Source of the DNA: JAVBOV01 sp031550205
GTDB taxonomy: Bacteria > Pseudomonadota > Alphaproteobacteria > RF32 > CAG-239
Length of the DNA: 41,626 nt
Direction: 5' to 3'
Assembly (NCBI GenBank): GCA_031550205.1
Contig: JAVBOV010000047.1
Location: 1 to 41,626, forward strand
Shown here: positions 14,306 through 21,299 of the stretch, in pieces
How the letters are laid out: each line of letters begins with the position of its first letter
Position numbering within the stretch: position 1 is the first letter of the stretch
Position numbers and translations under genes: made by a program
Notes under the pieces: generated by a model
The model's input: only the letters and a program-made list of their open reading frames with translations
What the model was told of the DNA's origin: nothing
Databases searched by the model: none

Positions 14306-15070
14306 ATGGCAAATGAAAAAATAAAAATCAGAAACCTGCATAAATCCTTTGGCAAAAAGGTGGTGCTTAACGGTCTTGATTTAGACGTTAAAAAAGGCGA
14401 GAGCCTTGTTGTTATCGGCGGTTCCGGCACCGGAAAATCCGTGTTGATTAAGTGCATTCAAGGCATTTTAAACCCTGAAGAAGGCTCAATTTTGGTTGAC
14501 GGTCAGGAAATGGTCGGCGTAGACGCAGAGGTTAAGGAAAGAATTAATTCCAAAATGGGCATGCTGTTTCAGGGCGGTGCTTTGTTTGACAGCTTAAGCG
14601 TCTGGGAAAACGTGGCCTTCAGCTTAATTGAAAACCACAATACCCCCAAAAAAGAAGCCAAGGAAATTGCCGTTGGAATTTTGCGCCAAGTTGGTCTGGC
14701 ACCTGCCGTGGCAGATTTGTCTCCGTCAGAGCTTTCCGGCGGCATGCAAAAGCGTGTGAGTCTGGCCCGCGCTATCTGTACCAAACCGGAAATCATCTTT
14801 TTTGATGAACCAACCACCGGCTTAGACCCCATCATGTCAGACGTGATTAATGATTTGATTATAGATTCGGTCAAAAAACTTGGCGCTACAGCCTTAACCA
14901 TCACCCACGACATGACCTCGGCTCGCAAAATAGCCGATAAAATCGCCATGCTTTATCAAGGCAAAATCATCTGGCACGGCACGGTTAAAGAAATGGATAA
15001 AACTGATAATGAATATGTAAAACAGTTTATCAACGGCAAGTCTAAAGGACCAATTAAAGTAGAGATTTAA
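14306..15070 (+). CDS. mlaF: MlaF-family ABC transporter ATP-binding protein
   Basis: The ATPase that powers the MlaE permease. It is 254 aa, with Walker A GGSGTGKSVLIKC near residue 38, Q-loop MLFQGGALFD, ABC signature LSGGMQKRVSLARA, Walker B IIFFDEPTTGLDP and the switch His in TITHDM. The sequence between Walker A and signature is typical of the Mla/Mkl subgroup. It lies 10 bp after mlaE and 1 bp before radA, so all three are probably transcribed together. Confidence 0.96.
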   Translation: MANEKIKIRNLHKSFGKKVVLNGLDLDVKKGESLVVIGGSGTGKSVLIKCIQGILNPEEGSILVDGQEMVGVDAEVKERINSKMGMLFQGGALFDSLSVWENVAFSLIENHNTPKKEAKEIAVGILRQVGLAPAVADLSPSELSGGMQKRVSLARAICTKPEIIFFDEPTTGLDPIMSDVINDLIIDSVKKLGATALTITHDMTSARKIADKIAMLYQGKIIWHGTVKEMDKTDNEYVKQFINGKSKGPIKVEI

Positions 15071-15071
15071 A

Positions 15072-16442
15072 ATGGCAAAAAAAACCGTAGAATTTGTTTG
15101 CAATACCTGTGGCAGCGTTTACCCGCGCTGGCAGGGCAAATGCGATTCTTGCGGCGAATGGAACACCATTGTTGAAGAAAAAGTCGGAGGAGAGGGCTTT
15201 TCCAACTTAAAACCCAAGAAAAAAGGCTCCCAATTAGATTTCGTTTCTCTAAACGGCACCACCGAAGCCATGGCTCGCTTAAGCGTCGGCATAAAAGAAT
15301 TAGACCGCGTTTTGGGCGGCGGTTTGGTTCAAGGCTCCGCCATTCTGGTAGGCGGTGACCCCGGCATCGGCAAATCCACGCTTTTACTGCAAGTCTGCGC
15401 TGCCATTGCTAACCTGCCGCAAAAACCCGAATGTTTTTATATCTCCGGTGAAGAAGCCATCGACCAGGTTCGCATCCGTGCCAAACGTTTAGGCCTGGAG
15501 CAAAGTCCGGTAAAGCTTGCCTCAGCCACGGATATTAAAGACATTATCGCCACCCTGGAAAAGTCCGATGCTGCGGTGGTAATCATCGATTCCATCCAAA
15601 CCATGTATTTGGAAGATGTTGAAAGCACCCCGGGCAGCGTCAACCAGGTTCGCGCCTGCGCATATGAACTCATTAAACTGGCCAAAAAGAAGCGTTTTTC
15701 TCTGTTTTTGGTCGGCCACGTCACCAAACAAGGCTCCATTGCCGGCCCGCGCGTTTTAGAACATATGGTTGATACTGTTTTATATTTTGAAGGTGAAAGA
15801 GGCCACCACTTCCGCATTTTGCGTGCGGTCAAAAACCGCTACGGCGCCACCGATGAAATCGGCGTTTTTGAGATGCAGGACCAGGGCCTGGCCGAGGTTG
15901 AAAATCCTTCTGCACTGTTTTTGGCGGAAAGACAAGGCAATATCTCCGGCTCTTGCGTTTTTGCAGGCATAGAAGGCTCGCGCCCGGTTTTGGTAGAAAT
16001 TCAGGCTCTGGTCAGCCAAAGCGGCTATTCAAGCCCGAGGAGGGCGGTGGTCGGCTGGGATTCCAATCGCCTGTCCATGATTCTGGCCGTGCTTGAAGCC
16101 CGCTGCGGCATGAACTTCAGTTCTTCAGACGTATATCTGAACATAGCAGGGGGCTTAAAAATCTCTGAACCGGCGGCCGACTTGGCCGTGGCCATGGCCG
16201 TAATCTCTTCCATGACCAATAAGCCGCTGCCCGCCGATGCCGTAATTTTCGGAGAAATCGGCCTCAGCGGAGAAATCCGCGCCGTCAGCCAGCCTAATGC
16301 TCGCATCAAAGAGGCCAGAAAACTGGGCTTTTCCAGCGCCATTGTTCCCGCCACCTATGGCAAAGAAAAAAAGCCTCTGGGTAAAGACATAACCGCACAT
16401 GAAATCGGCAATGTCCAACGGCTGATTAACTGGTTTCAATAA
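15072..16442 (+). CDS. radA: DNA repair protein RadA (Sms)
   Basis: RadA is a RecA-like helicase that processes recombination intermediates. It is 456 aa, the usual length. A zinc finger has Cys10, 13, 24 and 27. The RecA-type core has Walker A GGDPGIGKST near residue 94 and Walker B VVIIDSIQT. The RadA-specific KNRYG motif is at about 252-256. The C-terminal Lon-protease-like domain contains GGLKISEPAADLAVAMA and GEIGLSGEIRAV. It starts 1 bp after the mlaF stop and is followed 12 bp later by cvpA, a common alphaproteobacterial pairing. Confidence 0.97.
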   Translation: MAKKTVEFVCNTCGSVYPRWQGKCDSCGEWNTIVEEKVGGEGFSNLKPKKKGSQLDFVSLNGTTEAMARLSVGIKELDRVLGGGLVQGSAILVGGDPGIGKSTLLLQVCAAIANLPQKPECFYISGEEAIDQVRIRAKRLGLEQSPVKLASATDIKDIIATLEKSDAAVVIIDSIQTMYLEDVESTPGSVNQVRACAYELIKLAKKKRFSLFLVGHVTKQGSIAGPRVLEHMVDTVLYFEGERGHHFRILRAVKNRYGATDEIGVFEMQDQGLAEVENPSALFLAERQGNISGSCVFAGIEGSRPVLVEIQALVSQSGYSSPRRAVVGWDSNRLSMILAVLEARCGMNFSSSDVYLNIAGGLKISEPAADLAVAMAVISSMTNKPLPADAVIFGEIGLSGEIRAVSQPNARIKEARKLGFSSAIVPATYGKEKKPLGKDITAHEIGNVQRLINWFQ

Positions 16443-16454
16443 GGAGCACCCACC

Positions 16455-17147
16455 ATGCACCAGCTCAATAATTTAGACGTCATCATCTTAATCATTGTTT
16501 TAATCTCGGCCTTAATTGCGCTGAGCCGCGGCTTTGTAAAAGAAGTTCTTTCCATCACCGGCTGGGTCATCGCCTCTGCCTTGGTTATAGCCTTGCTGCC
16601 GATTTTAAACCCCATCACCTTAAATTATATTGAAAGCGGAACGGTCGCAGGCATCACCACCGCCATGATAATTATTATCGTTTTCATGGTCGCCTGGATT
16701 CTCTTAACCGGCAAACTTGTAGACAAGATAAAAACCAGCAAACTCAAAGGAATGGATAGGGCGCTCGGCTTATTTTTTGGCATTTTAAGAGCATTTTTAC
16801 TGGTAATTTTGTTTCATATCTTGGTCGGCTGGATAATTCCGCCCGAGAACCAAAGCCGCGTCCTGACCGATTCTAAATATTTTAAAATTGCCGGCGCCTT
16901 TGCCAAGCCGATAGAGAGCTTAATCCCCCAAACCACCCTAGACACCATCCGTGAAAAAGCCATCGAAATCCAATCGCCCGACCAAATCAGAGAAAAAAAG
17001 AAAGATGAAAGCGACGAGCTGTTTGAAAAACTGGCTCAACCAAGAGTCAAGGCCAAAACGGACAATAAAAAAGAAATTAAGGAAGAGGTTGGTTATGATA
17101 AAAAAGAGCGTCAAGACATGGAGCGCCTAATCGACACCGTTCATTAA
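16455..17147 (+). CDS. cvpA: CvpA family membrane protein
   Basis: A 230-aa inner-membrane protein of the CvpA/colicin V production family. It has four hydrophobic spans in the first 130 residues, with the family segment SRGFVKEVLSITGW after the first span and LKGMDRALGLFFGILRA before the last. The C-terminal 90 residues are highly charged (Lys/Glu-rich) and probably cytoplasmic. The family is linked to colicin V export and envelope stress, but the molecular activity is unknown. GGAG (16443-16446) lies upstream of ATG 16455. In many alphaproteobacteria purF follows; here repeat elements follow instead. Confidence 0.88.
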   Translation: MHQLNNLDVIILIIVLISALIALSRGFVKEVLSITGWVIASALVIALLPILNPITLNYIESGTVAGITTAMIIIIVFMVAWILLTGKLVDKIKTSKLKGMDRALGLFFGILRAFLLVILFHILVGWIIPPENQSRVLTDSKYFKIAGAFAKPIESLIPQTTLDTIREKAIEIQSPDQIREKKKDESDELFEKLAQPRVKAKTDNKKEIKEEVGYDKKERQDMERLIDTVH

Positions 17148-17190
17148 AGCCCAACCCACCGTCATCCAGAGGGTTGCATTCTTTTATATT

Positions 17191-17230
17191 GTCATCCTGA
17201 GGTTTGCTCCGCAAACCGTGAGGATCTCGG
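17191..17230. repeat. Dispersed palindromic element, GTCATCCTGAG type
   Basis: Starts GTCATCCTGA and ends GTGAGGATCTCGG, with an inner perfect hairpin GGTTTGC / GCAAACC (loop TCC). The related element at 38874 shares both ends. Confidence 0.8.
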
Positions 17231-17241
17231 CTATCATATTT

Positions 17242-17302
17242 GTCATGCTGAACTTGTTTCAGCATCTCCTTTATGAGACCCTGAAACAAGTTCAGGGTGA
17301 CA
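17242..17302. repeat. Long inverted repeat, GTCATGCTGAAC type
   Basis: Two 27-bp arms (17242-17268 and 17276-17302) match at 23 of 27 positions around a 7-bp loop. The central 15 bp (CTGAACTTGTTTCAG) are perfect. It could fold strongly in RNA downstream of cvpA. Confidence 0.88.
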
Positions 17303-17425
17303 GGGTTGTGGCATTATCGGACTTTTATCAAAAATGCTAAGGTTTGCAAGGATTCCATTTCTCGACATCAATGTCAGTATTTGTTTTTAGGCTTTTTCTG
17401 TATATTCATTCTTTTTTATATTTTT

Positions 17426-17442
17426 TGAAATAGATTATTTCA
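17426..17442. promoter_or_regulatory. Perfect 7+3+7 inverted repeat, possible operator
   Basis: TGAAATA-GAT-TATTTCA lies 16 bp upstream of the start codon at 17459 and just before its ribosome-binding site (AAGGGAG, 17447-17453). Its position suits a repressor site; the protein is unknown. Confidence 0.35.
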
Positions 17443-17458
17443 GATAAGGGAGATTAAT

Positions 17459-18526
17459 ATGTTTGGTATAGGTGAAACTAAAGCGCAATTTAAAAAGCTT
17501 CAAAGAGATGTTTTAGAAGTGTTCGAAAAAGAAGAAAAATCTTCTAAAAAAGAATCTCTTATCGGCTTTTTTAGCAATATTGGATATGCCGTCAAACTAA
17601 TTTTCAAAGAAAAAGAAATCATTGTTTTTGCCGCATTGCAGTTAATTGTAATTGGGCTTGGTTATTACCTGTGGGTTCAAATGCTGGAGTGGATTCCTGA
17701 AGATGTTTGGGAAAGTGCAAAAAACTCGGACAAAGGCTCGCCCGCAGACATCATATTGCTTCTGTGGACATTTGTTTGTGTGGGTCTGGTAACATATCCG
17801 CTTGGTTTGCTAAGCGCGTGCATGGGAGCAGCTCACTTTTTGCATTCTCAGGGAGAAGAGTCAACCGTTGCCAGATGTTTTAAAATAGTGTTGTCCCGCG
17901 CCTGGCCATTATGGATTTTCAGCTGGATAGACGGCTGGTGGACTATTAACAGAATATTGGAGCGCCTTCCCAAAAAAAGAGATAAAACCCCCGCTTTGGT
18001 GAAAATAAGAAACGAAGCCCTGTATCAGGCTTGGAAATTGGCAACATTGGGAATTTTGCCTTCTCTTATCGTTGGCCGCAGCGTAACGGAAGCCTGTAAG
18101 GATTCCCTTGGATTACTCACAAATCGCTTCAAACAGCTTATCAAATTACGCTTAGGATACTCGGGAATCTGTTGGTTTTTTGGAATAGCCAGCTATGTCG
18201 GCATCTTTTTCATGTACCCGTTTATTAATGCGAACCTGAGCGGCAAAACAGATGTATATACTTTTTACTTTTTTGCCGGCGTTCCAATGTTGATTGCGCT
18301 GGCGTTCATACAGCTTATTTTCCGCCCCGTTTACATCATATCGGCGTGCCGTATTTATTCTGATTATGCAAAAGAAAAGAATATTGCCATAAAACTGCCG
18401 GAAGGGCCGGCCAAAATAACCGGCTCCATAGTTGCATTTTGCGTTTTCTGCCTGATTATTGCCGGCGTATATTTATACAGAGATGAGCTGGGCATAACAA
18501 AATTGTTGACAGTTCCATATCAATAA
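17459..18526 (+). CDS. Integral membrane protein of unknown function
   Basis: A 355-aa protein I do not recognise with confidence. A charged, probably cytoplasmic N-terminus (1-55) precedes about six hydrophobic segments, near residues 57-77, 98-125, 195-210, 238-260, 265-290 and 318-342. A cytoplasmic-looking loop between the second and third spans contains WPLWIFSWIDGWWTINRI and a Lys/Arg-rich patch. AAGGGAG precedes the ATG at the ideal distance. It is a single-gene unit, with repeats upstream and a terminator directly downstream. Confidence 0.8.
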   Translation: MFGIGETKAQFKKLQRDVLEVFEKEEKSSKKESLIGFFSNIGYAVKLIFKEKEIIVFAALQLIVIGLGYYLWVQMLEWIPEDVWESAKNSDKGSPADIILLLWTFVCVGLVTYPLGLLSACMGAAHFLHSQGEESTVARCFKIVLSRAWPLWIFSWIDGWWTINRILERLPKKRDKTPALVKIRNEALYQAWKLATLGILPSLIVGRSVTEACKDSLGLLTNRFKQLIKLRLGYSGICWFFGIASYVGIFFMYPFINANLSGKTDVYTFYFFAGVPMLIALAFIQLIFRPVYIISACRIYSDYAKEKNIAIKLPEGPAKITGSIVAFCVFCLIIAGVYLYRDELGITKLLTVPYQ

Positions 18527-18559
18527 AAAAACAGCCTCTAAAAAGAGGCTGTTTTTTTT
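18525..18559. terminator. Rho-independent terminator, bidirectional
   Basis: Stem ACAGCCTCT / AGAGGCTGT with an A4 loop, flanked by A-run and T-run, between convergent genes that end at 18526 and 18558. Confidence 0.92.
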
Positions 18560-18770
18560 AAGTTGTCAAACGAGGTAAAATTTTCTGCATAATCTTATCT
18601 TCATCACCATTAGGATCATCAATCGTAATCGTTAGAAGATTTTTTTCAAAGCCGTCAAAATCATGCCTGCATTTTACATCAGGAAAGTGTTTTTCAATCA
18701 GGCTTTTAATAAAGCACCCCCAGGCATAAGCCACGGAAGGGTCATCGGTCTTAAAATTAAACTCTTTCAT
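18558..18770 (-). CDS. Small hypothetical protein
   Basis: A 70-aa acidic protein without signal peptide or membrane span and with no recognised domain. Its first half (MKEFNFKTDDPSVAYAWG) looks helical and its second is rich in Asp. It lies 3 bp downstream of a hypothetical gene on the same strand, so co-transcription is likely, and it ends at a strong terminator. Coding status rests on this tight spacing and on the terminator position, so it is moderately sure. Confidence 0.6.
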   Translation of the reverse strand: MKEFNFKTDDPSVAYAWGCFIKSLIEKHFPDVKCRHDFDGFEKNLLTITIDDPNGDEDKIMQKILPRLTT

Positions 18771-18773
18771 AGC

Positions 18774-19160
18774 CTAAAAAAGATTGTACACATTCCTTTT
18801 TTTGTTTTTAATGGTTCCCGAAGGTCCTATAAACTCAAAATCATCAATTGAGTCTGTGGTAAACACAAGGTTAGGAAAGGAAGATAACACAAAAAAGAAA
18901 ACATCTTTCTTTTGATATAAGAAAATTCTCTGCCCCCTCTCCATACACATGGCATCTCGGTCATAAAAACCCGGGATATGCAAACTTAAAGGCTGGTTAT
19001 ATTTTTTCGGCATCCTATAGGCTTCCATGCTTTTCCAGGCATTATTGCTTTTGGGGTCCGCATATCTTTCTTTTAAGATTCTTAAAACAGCCGCAGAAGA
19101 TATATATATAAGCTCGTCCATATCTTCAGCAATATCAGCAAAAAATTCAATTTTTTTCAT
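18774..19160 (-). CDS. Hypothetical protein, paralogue A of a tandem pair
   Basis: A 128-aa soluble protein of unknown function. It aligns end to end with the adjacent upstream gene, which is also 128 aa from its matching start: MKKIEFFADIAEDMDE against MKKVEKFADIIEDVEK, then RILKERYADPK against RILKEKFYDPK, and NKKRNVYNLF against NKTRNTYDFL. Roughly 40 percent of positions look identical by eye. The pattern of alternating hydrophobic stretches (IFLYQKKDVFFFVLSSFPNL) suggests a small beta-rich fold. The pair plus the 70-aa gene lie on the minus strand downstream of recR and the DUF1796 gene. Confidence 0.72.
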   Translation of the reverse strand: MKKIEFFADIAEDMDELIYISSAAVLRILKERYADPKSNNAWKSMEAYRMPKKYNQPLSLHIPGFYDRDAMCMERGQRIFLYQKKDVFFFVLSSFPNLVFTTDSIDDFEFIGPSGTIKNKKRNVYNLF

Positions 19161-19172
19161 AGCTTTTTTATA

Positions 19173-19559
19173 TTAGAGAAAGTCATAAGTGTTTCTGGTT
19201 TTATTTTTCAATGTTACCTGATACCCGATCGATGCAAACCCTTCAATGTCTTCAGTGGTAAGCACAATGTTTGGAACACAAACAAAAACAAAATAAAAGA
19301 GTTTGCCTTTTTGAAAAACAATAACCTTTTGTTCAATATTGCCGCGAACTGCCGGCTTAGTATAAAGCTCTGGAAACTTACCAACTAAAAAATTACAATC
19401 TTTTTTTGATATCAGATAAGATCCTACGTTTTTCCATCCCAAAGGGTCTTTCGGGTCATAAAACTTTTCTTTTAATATTCTAAAAATTACCGCCGGAGAG
19501 ATGGTGCAAAATTTTTCCACGTCTTCAATAATGTCTGCAAATTTTTCAACTTTTTTCAT
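19173..19559 (-). CDS. Hypothetical protein, paralogue B of a tandem pair
   Basis: A 128-aa relative of the neighbouring protein. I chose ATG at 19559, because that start gives the same length and aligns with the paralogue from residue 1; an ATG at 19595 would add 12 unaligned residues. Conserved blocks include FADIIEDVEK, RILKEKFYDPK, LTTEDIEGF and LKNKTRNTYDFL. No catalytic motif is obvious. A 12-bp gap separates it from its partner. The duplication is local, and the two copies have diverged considerably. Confidence 0.72.
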   Translation of the reverse strand: MKKVEKFADIIEDVEKFCTISPAVIFRILKEKFYDPKDPLGWKNVGSYLISKKDCNFLVGKFPELYTKPAVRGNIEQKVIVFQKGKLFYFVFVCVPNIVLTTEDIEGFASIGYQVTLKNKTRNTYDFL

Positions 19560-19625
19560 GATAATAGTAAATTTATAATATTTTAATGAGCGCACTATAA
19601 GCTATTTTTAGACAAAACTCAAGAG

Positions 19626-20387
19626 CTAATTACCATATAAAGACGACCTGCTGGTTTTGGTCTTGTTTCTAATCTTTTTTCGCAGAGATTTTGAAGGAAT
19701 GAACAAACAAAGTACGTTAACCGCGGTTTTTTTAAGGTTCAGCTTTTCAACAAACTCCTTGACCTTGCTCCGTTTCAGAGTGAAAAAAGAAAAAATATAA
19801 CCATATTCCTTTTTATAATCGGTGTGCCCGTCTGTGCCGATATTAAAACGCAAATCAACCCAAAAAACGCCTTTTTCAATCTCTTTTATCTCCGCTTTTG
19901 AGGAAGCGTCCTTACTTAGATTAATAAGAAGAATGTTTATCTCTTTATTTTTATATTGGCTCTTTAATGCTGCAAAGGCTTTCAGTGCCCGCTCCTCATC
20001 AACGCCTTCTCTCCCCGCATAAACAAATAAGATACTGCGGGCTTTTTCAATATAATCAACGGCTCTTTGCGTCCGCCTTTCAAATGTTTCTTTAACTCTT
20101 GCATATTCTTGCTCAAACGGAGCGTTTTCATTAAAAAAATGCAAAAACCCGATACCATATTTCCGGTCGACATAAACATCATGAGAACCGAGCTTATCTC
20201 TAAACTTCAAATTTTCTTTCACAAAAAAGTCATCAAAATTTGAGCAGATAAATTTAACGGCATCTTCAATCTTAACATCTAAAAGCCAGTCAAAAGGAAG
20301 AGACTGCGTTTGCAACCCGCACCTTCTTAGGTGATAAGAAGTGGCGCAAAAGGAGCCGATAGGCATAATCAAATCATATTTTTTCAT
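19626..20387 (-). CDS. DUF1796-family putative cysteine peptidase
   Basis: A 253-aa protein matching the DUF1796 pattern: an N-terminal IGSFCATSYHLRR with Cys14, then SLPFDWLLD near residue 30, and a later HFFNENAPF segment with a possible catalytic His. The family is annotated as putative papain-like cysteine peptidase on structural similarity, with no well-known substrate. The C-terminal 40 residues are very basic. Its ATG overlaps the recR stop by 4 nt, so it is coupled to the dnaX-ybaB-recR operon, although its function is unlikely to be recombination (inference). Confidence 0.78.
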   Translation of the reverse strand: MKKYDLIMPIGSFCATSYHLRRCGLQTQSLPFDWLLDVKIEDAVKFICSNFDDFFVKENLKFRDKLGSHDVYVDRKYGIGFLHFFNENAPFEQEYARVKETFERRTQRAVDYIEKARSILFVYAGREGVDEERALKAFAALKSQYKNKEINILLINLSKDASSKAEIKEIEKGVFWVDLRFNIGTDGHTDYKKEYGYIFSFFTLKRSKVKEFVEKLNLKKTAVNVLCLFIPSKSLRKKIRNKTKTSRSSLYGN

Positions 20388-20974
20388 ATAGCCTTCCTGG
20401 CGTTCAAAGCCAGCTGCAGCGTACCTTCATCCATATAATCAAGCTCCGCTCCCATCGGAATTCCCTGAGCCAAAGTTGAAACCTTAATCTCAAAACCTTT
20501 TAAGGCTGAAACCAGATAATGCGAGGTAATCTGCCCGTCAACGGTGGCCGGTAAAGCCAAAATAACCTCTTTAACCTCGTCTTTTTTGACCCTGAACAAA
20601 AGACTCTCAATGTTCAAATCTTCCGGAGCCACGCCGTCCAAGGCCGAAAGAATGCCGCCAAGAATGTGATATTTGCCTTTGAAAAAAGAAACTCTTTCCA
20701 TTGCCCATAAATCTGCCACGTCCTGCACAATGCACAGAATAGACGCGTCTCTCTTTTCGTCCCGGCAAATTGAGCAGGGCGTCTCTGTGTCAAAATTACC
20801 GCAAATCTCACAAGGCTTAACATTGTCAGCCACTTCTTTTAACGACTCAATCAGCGGCAGCATCATCAGCTCTTTTTTCTTCAAAAGCTGCAGCACAATT
20901 CTGCGTGCCGAACGGGTTCCCAGCCCCGGCATCTTTGCCACAATCTTAACCAATTTTTCCAACTCTTTAGACAT
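20384..20974 (-). CDS. recR: Recombination mediator RecR
   Basis: RecR helps RecF/RecO load RecA at gaps. The 196-aa length is standard. A helix-hairpin-helix with MPGLGTRSARRIVLQLL lies near residues 14-30. The Cys4 zinc finger CEICGNFDTETPCSIC is near 55-70. The TOPRIM domain contains ILCIVQDVADLWAME, and a C-terminal Walker-B-like region includes TLAQGIPMGAELDYMD. It is the third gene of the classic dnaX-ybaB-recR operon, 19 bp after ybaB. Confidence 0.97.
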   Translation of the reverse strand: MSKELEKLVKIVAKMPGLGTRSARRIVLQLLKKKELMMLPLIESLKEVADNVKPCEICGNFDTETPCSICRDEKRDASILCIVQDVADLWAMERVSFFKGKYHILGGILSALDGVAPEDLNIESLLFRVKKDEVKEVILALPATVDGQITSHYLVSALKGFEIKVSTLAQGIPMGAELDYMDEGTLQLALNARKAI

Positions 20975-20993
20975 CTCACTGCCCCCTGGCCGC

Positions 20994-21299
20994 CTAGAAA
21001 GGCAGCTTCATTCCTCCGGTAACCCCGCCCATGCTTTCCTGAGCCTTGGCGTCAGCCTTGGCTTTTGCATCGTTATACGCGGCCATAATCAGATCTTCCA
21101 AAACATCAATTTCATCGGCATTTGCCAAAGACTTGTCAATCTCAATCTTTTTCATCTCCATCTTGCCGCTGATGGTTATTTTAACCATGCCGCCGCCTGA
21201 AGCCCCCATAACTTCTTCCTTAGCCAGCTTCTCTTGAGCTTCTTCCATTTTTCTTTGCATAGCTTGGGCTTGTTTCATCAACCCTTGAATATTCATCAT
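20994..21299 (-). CDS. ybaB: YbaB/EbfC nucleoid-associated protein
   Basis: A 101-aa DNA-binding protein of the YbaB/EbfC family. It starts MNIQGLMKQAQAMQRKMEE, the usual first helix, and has the conserved segment GGGMVKITISGKMEM followed by EDLIMAAYNDA, which forms the dimer-interface helix. The start can be either the first or second Met. It lies immediately after dnaX with no gap, as in many bacteria. Confidence 0.95.
   Translation of the reverse strand: MMNIQGLMKQAQAMQRKMEEAQEKLAKEEVMGASGGGMVKITISGKMEMKKIEIDKSLANADEIDVLEDLIMAAYNDAKAKADAKAQESMGGVTGGMKLPF

Larger units (their letters stand above)
17148..17458. other. Intergenic stretch with palindromic repeat elements
   Basis: The 311-bp gap after cvpA has no credible gene. 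It holds two palindromic elements of the GTCATCCTGA/GTCATGCTGA type (17191-17230 and 17242-17302), a further fragment at 17161, and a short perfect inverted repeat before the next gene (17426-17442). Confidence 0.8.

Noticed and set aside
19560..19595. Upstream ATG at 19595 for paralogue B
   Set aside because: It adds 12 residues that do not align with the adjacent paralogue, while ATG 19559 gives the same 128-aa length.
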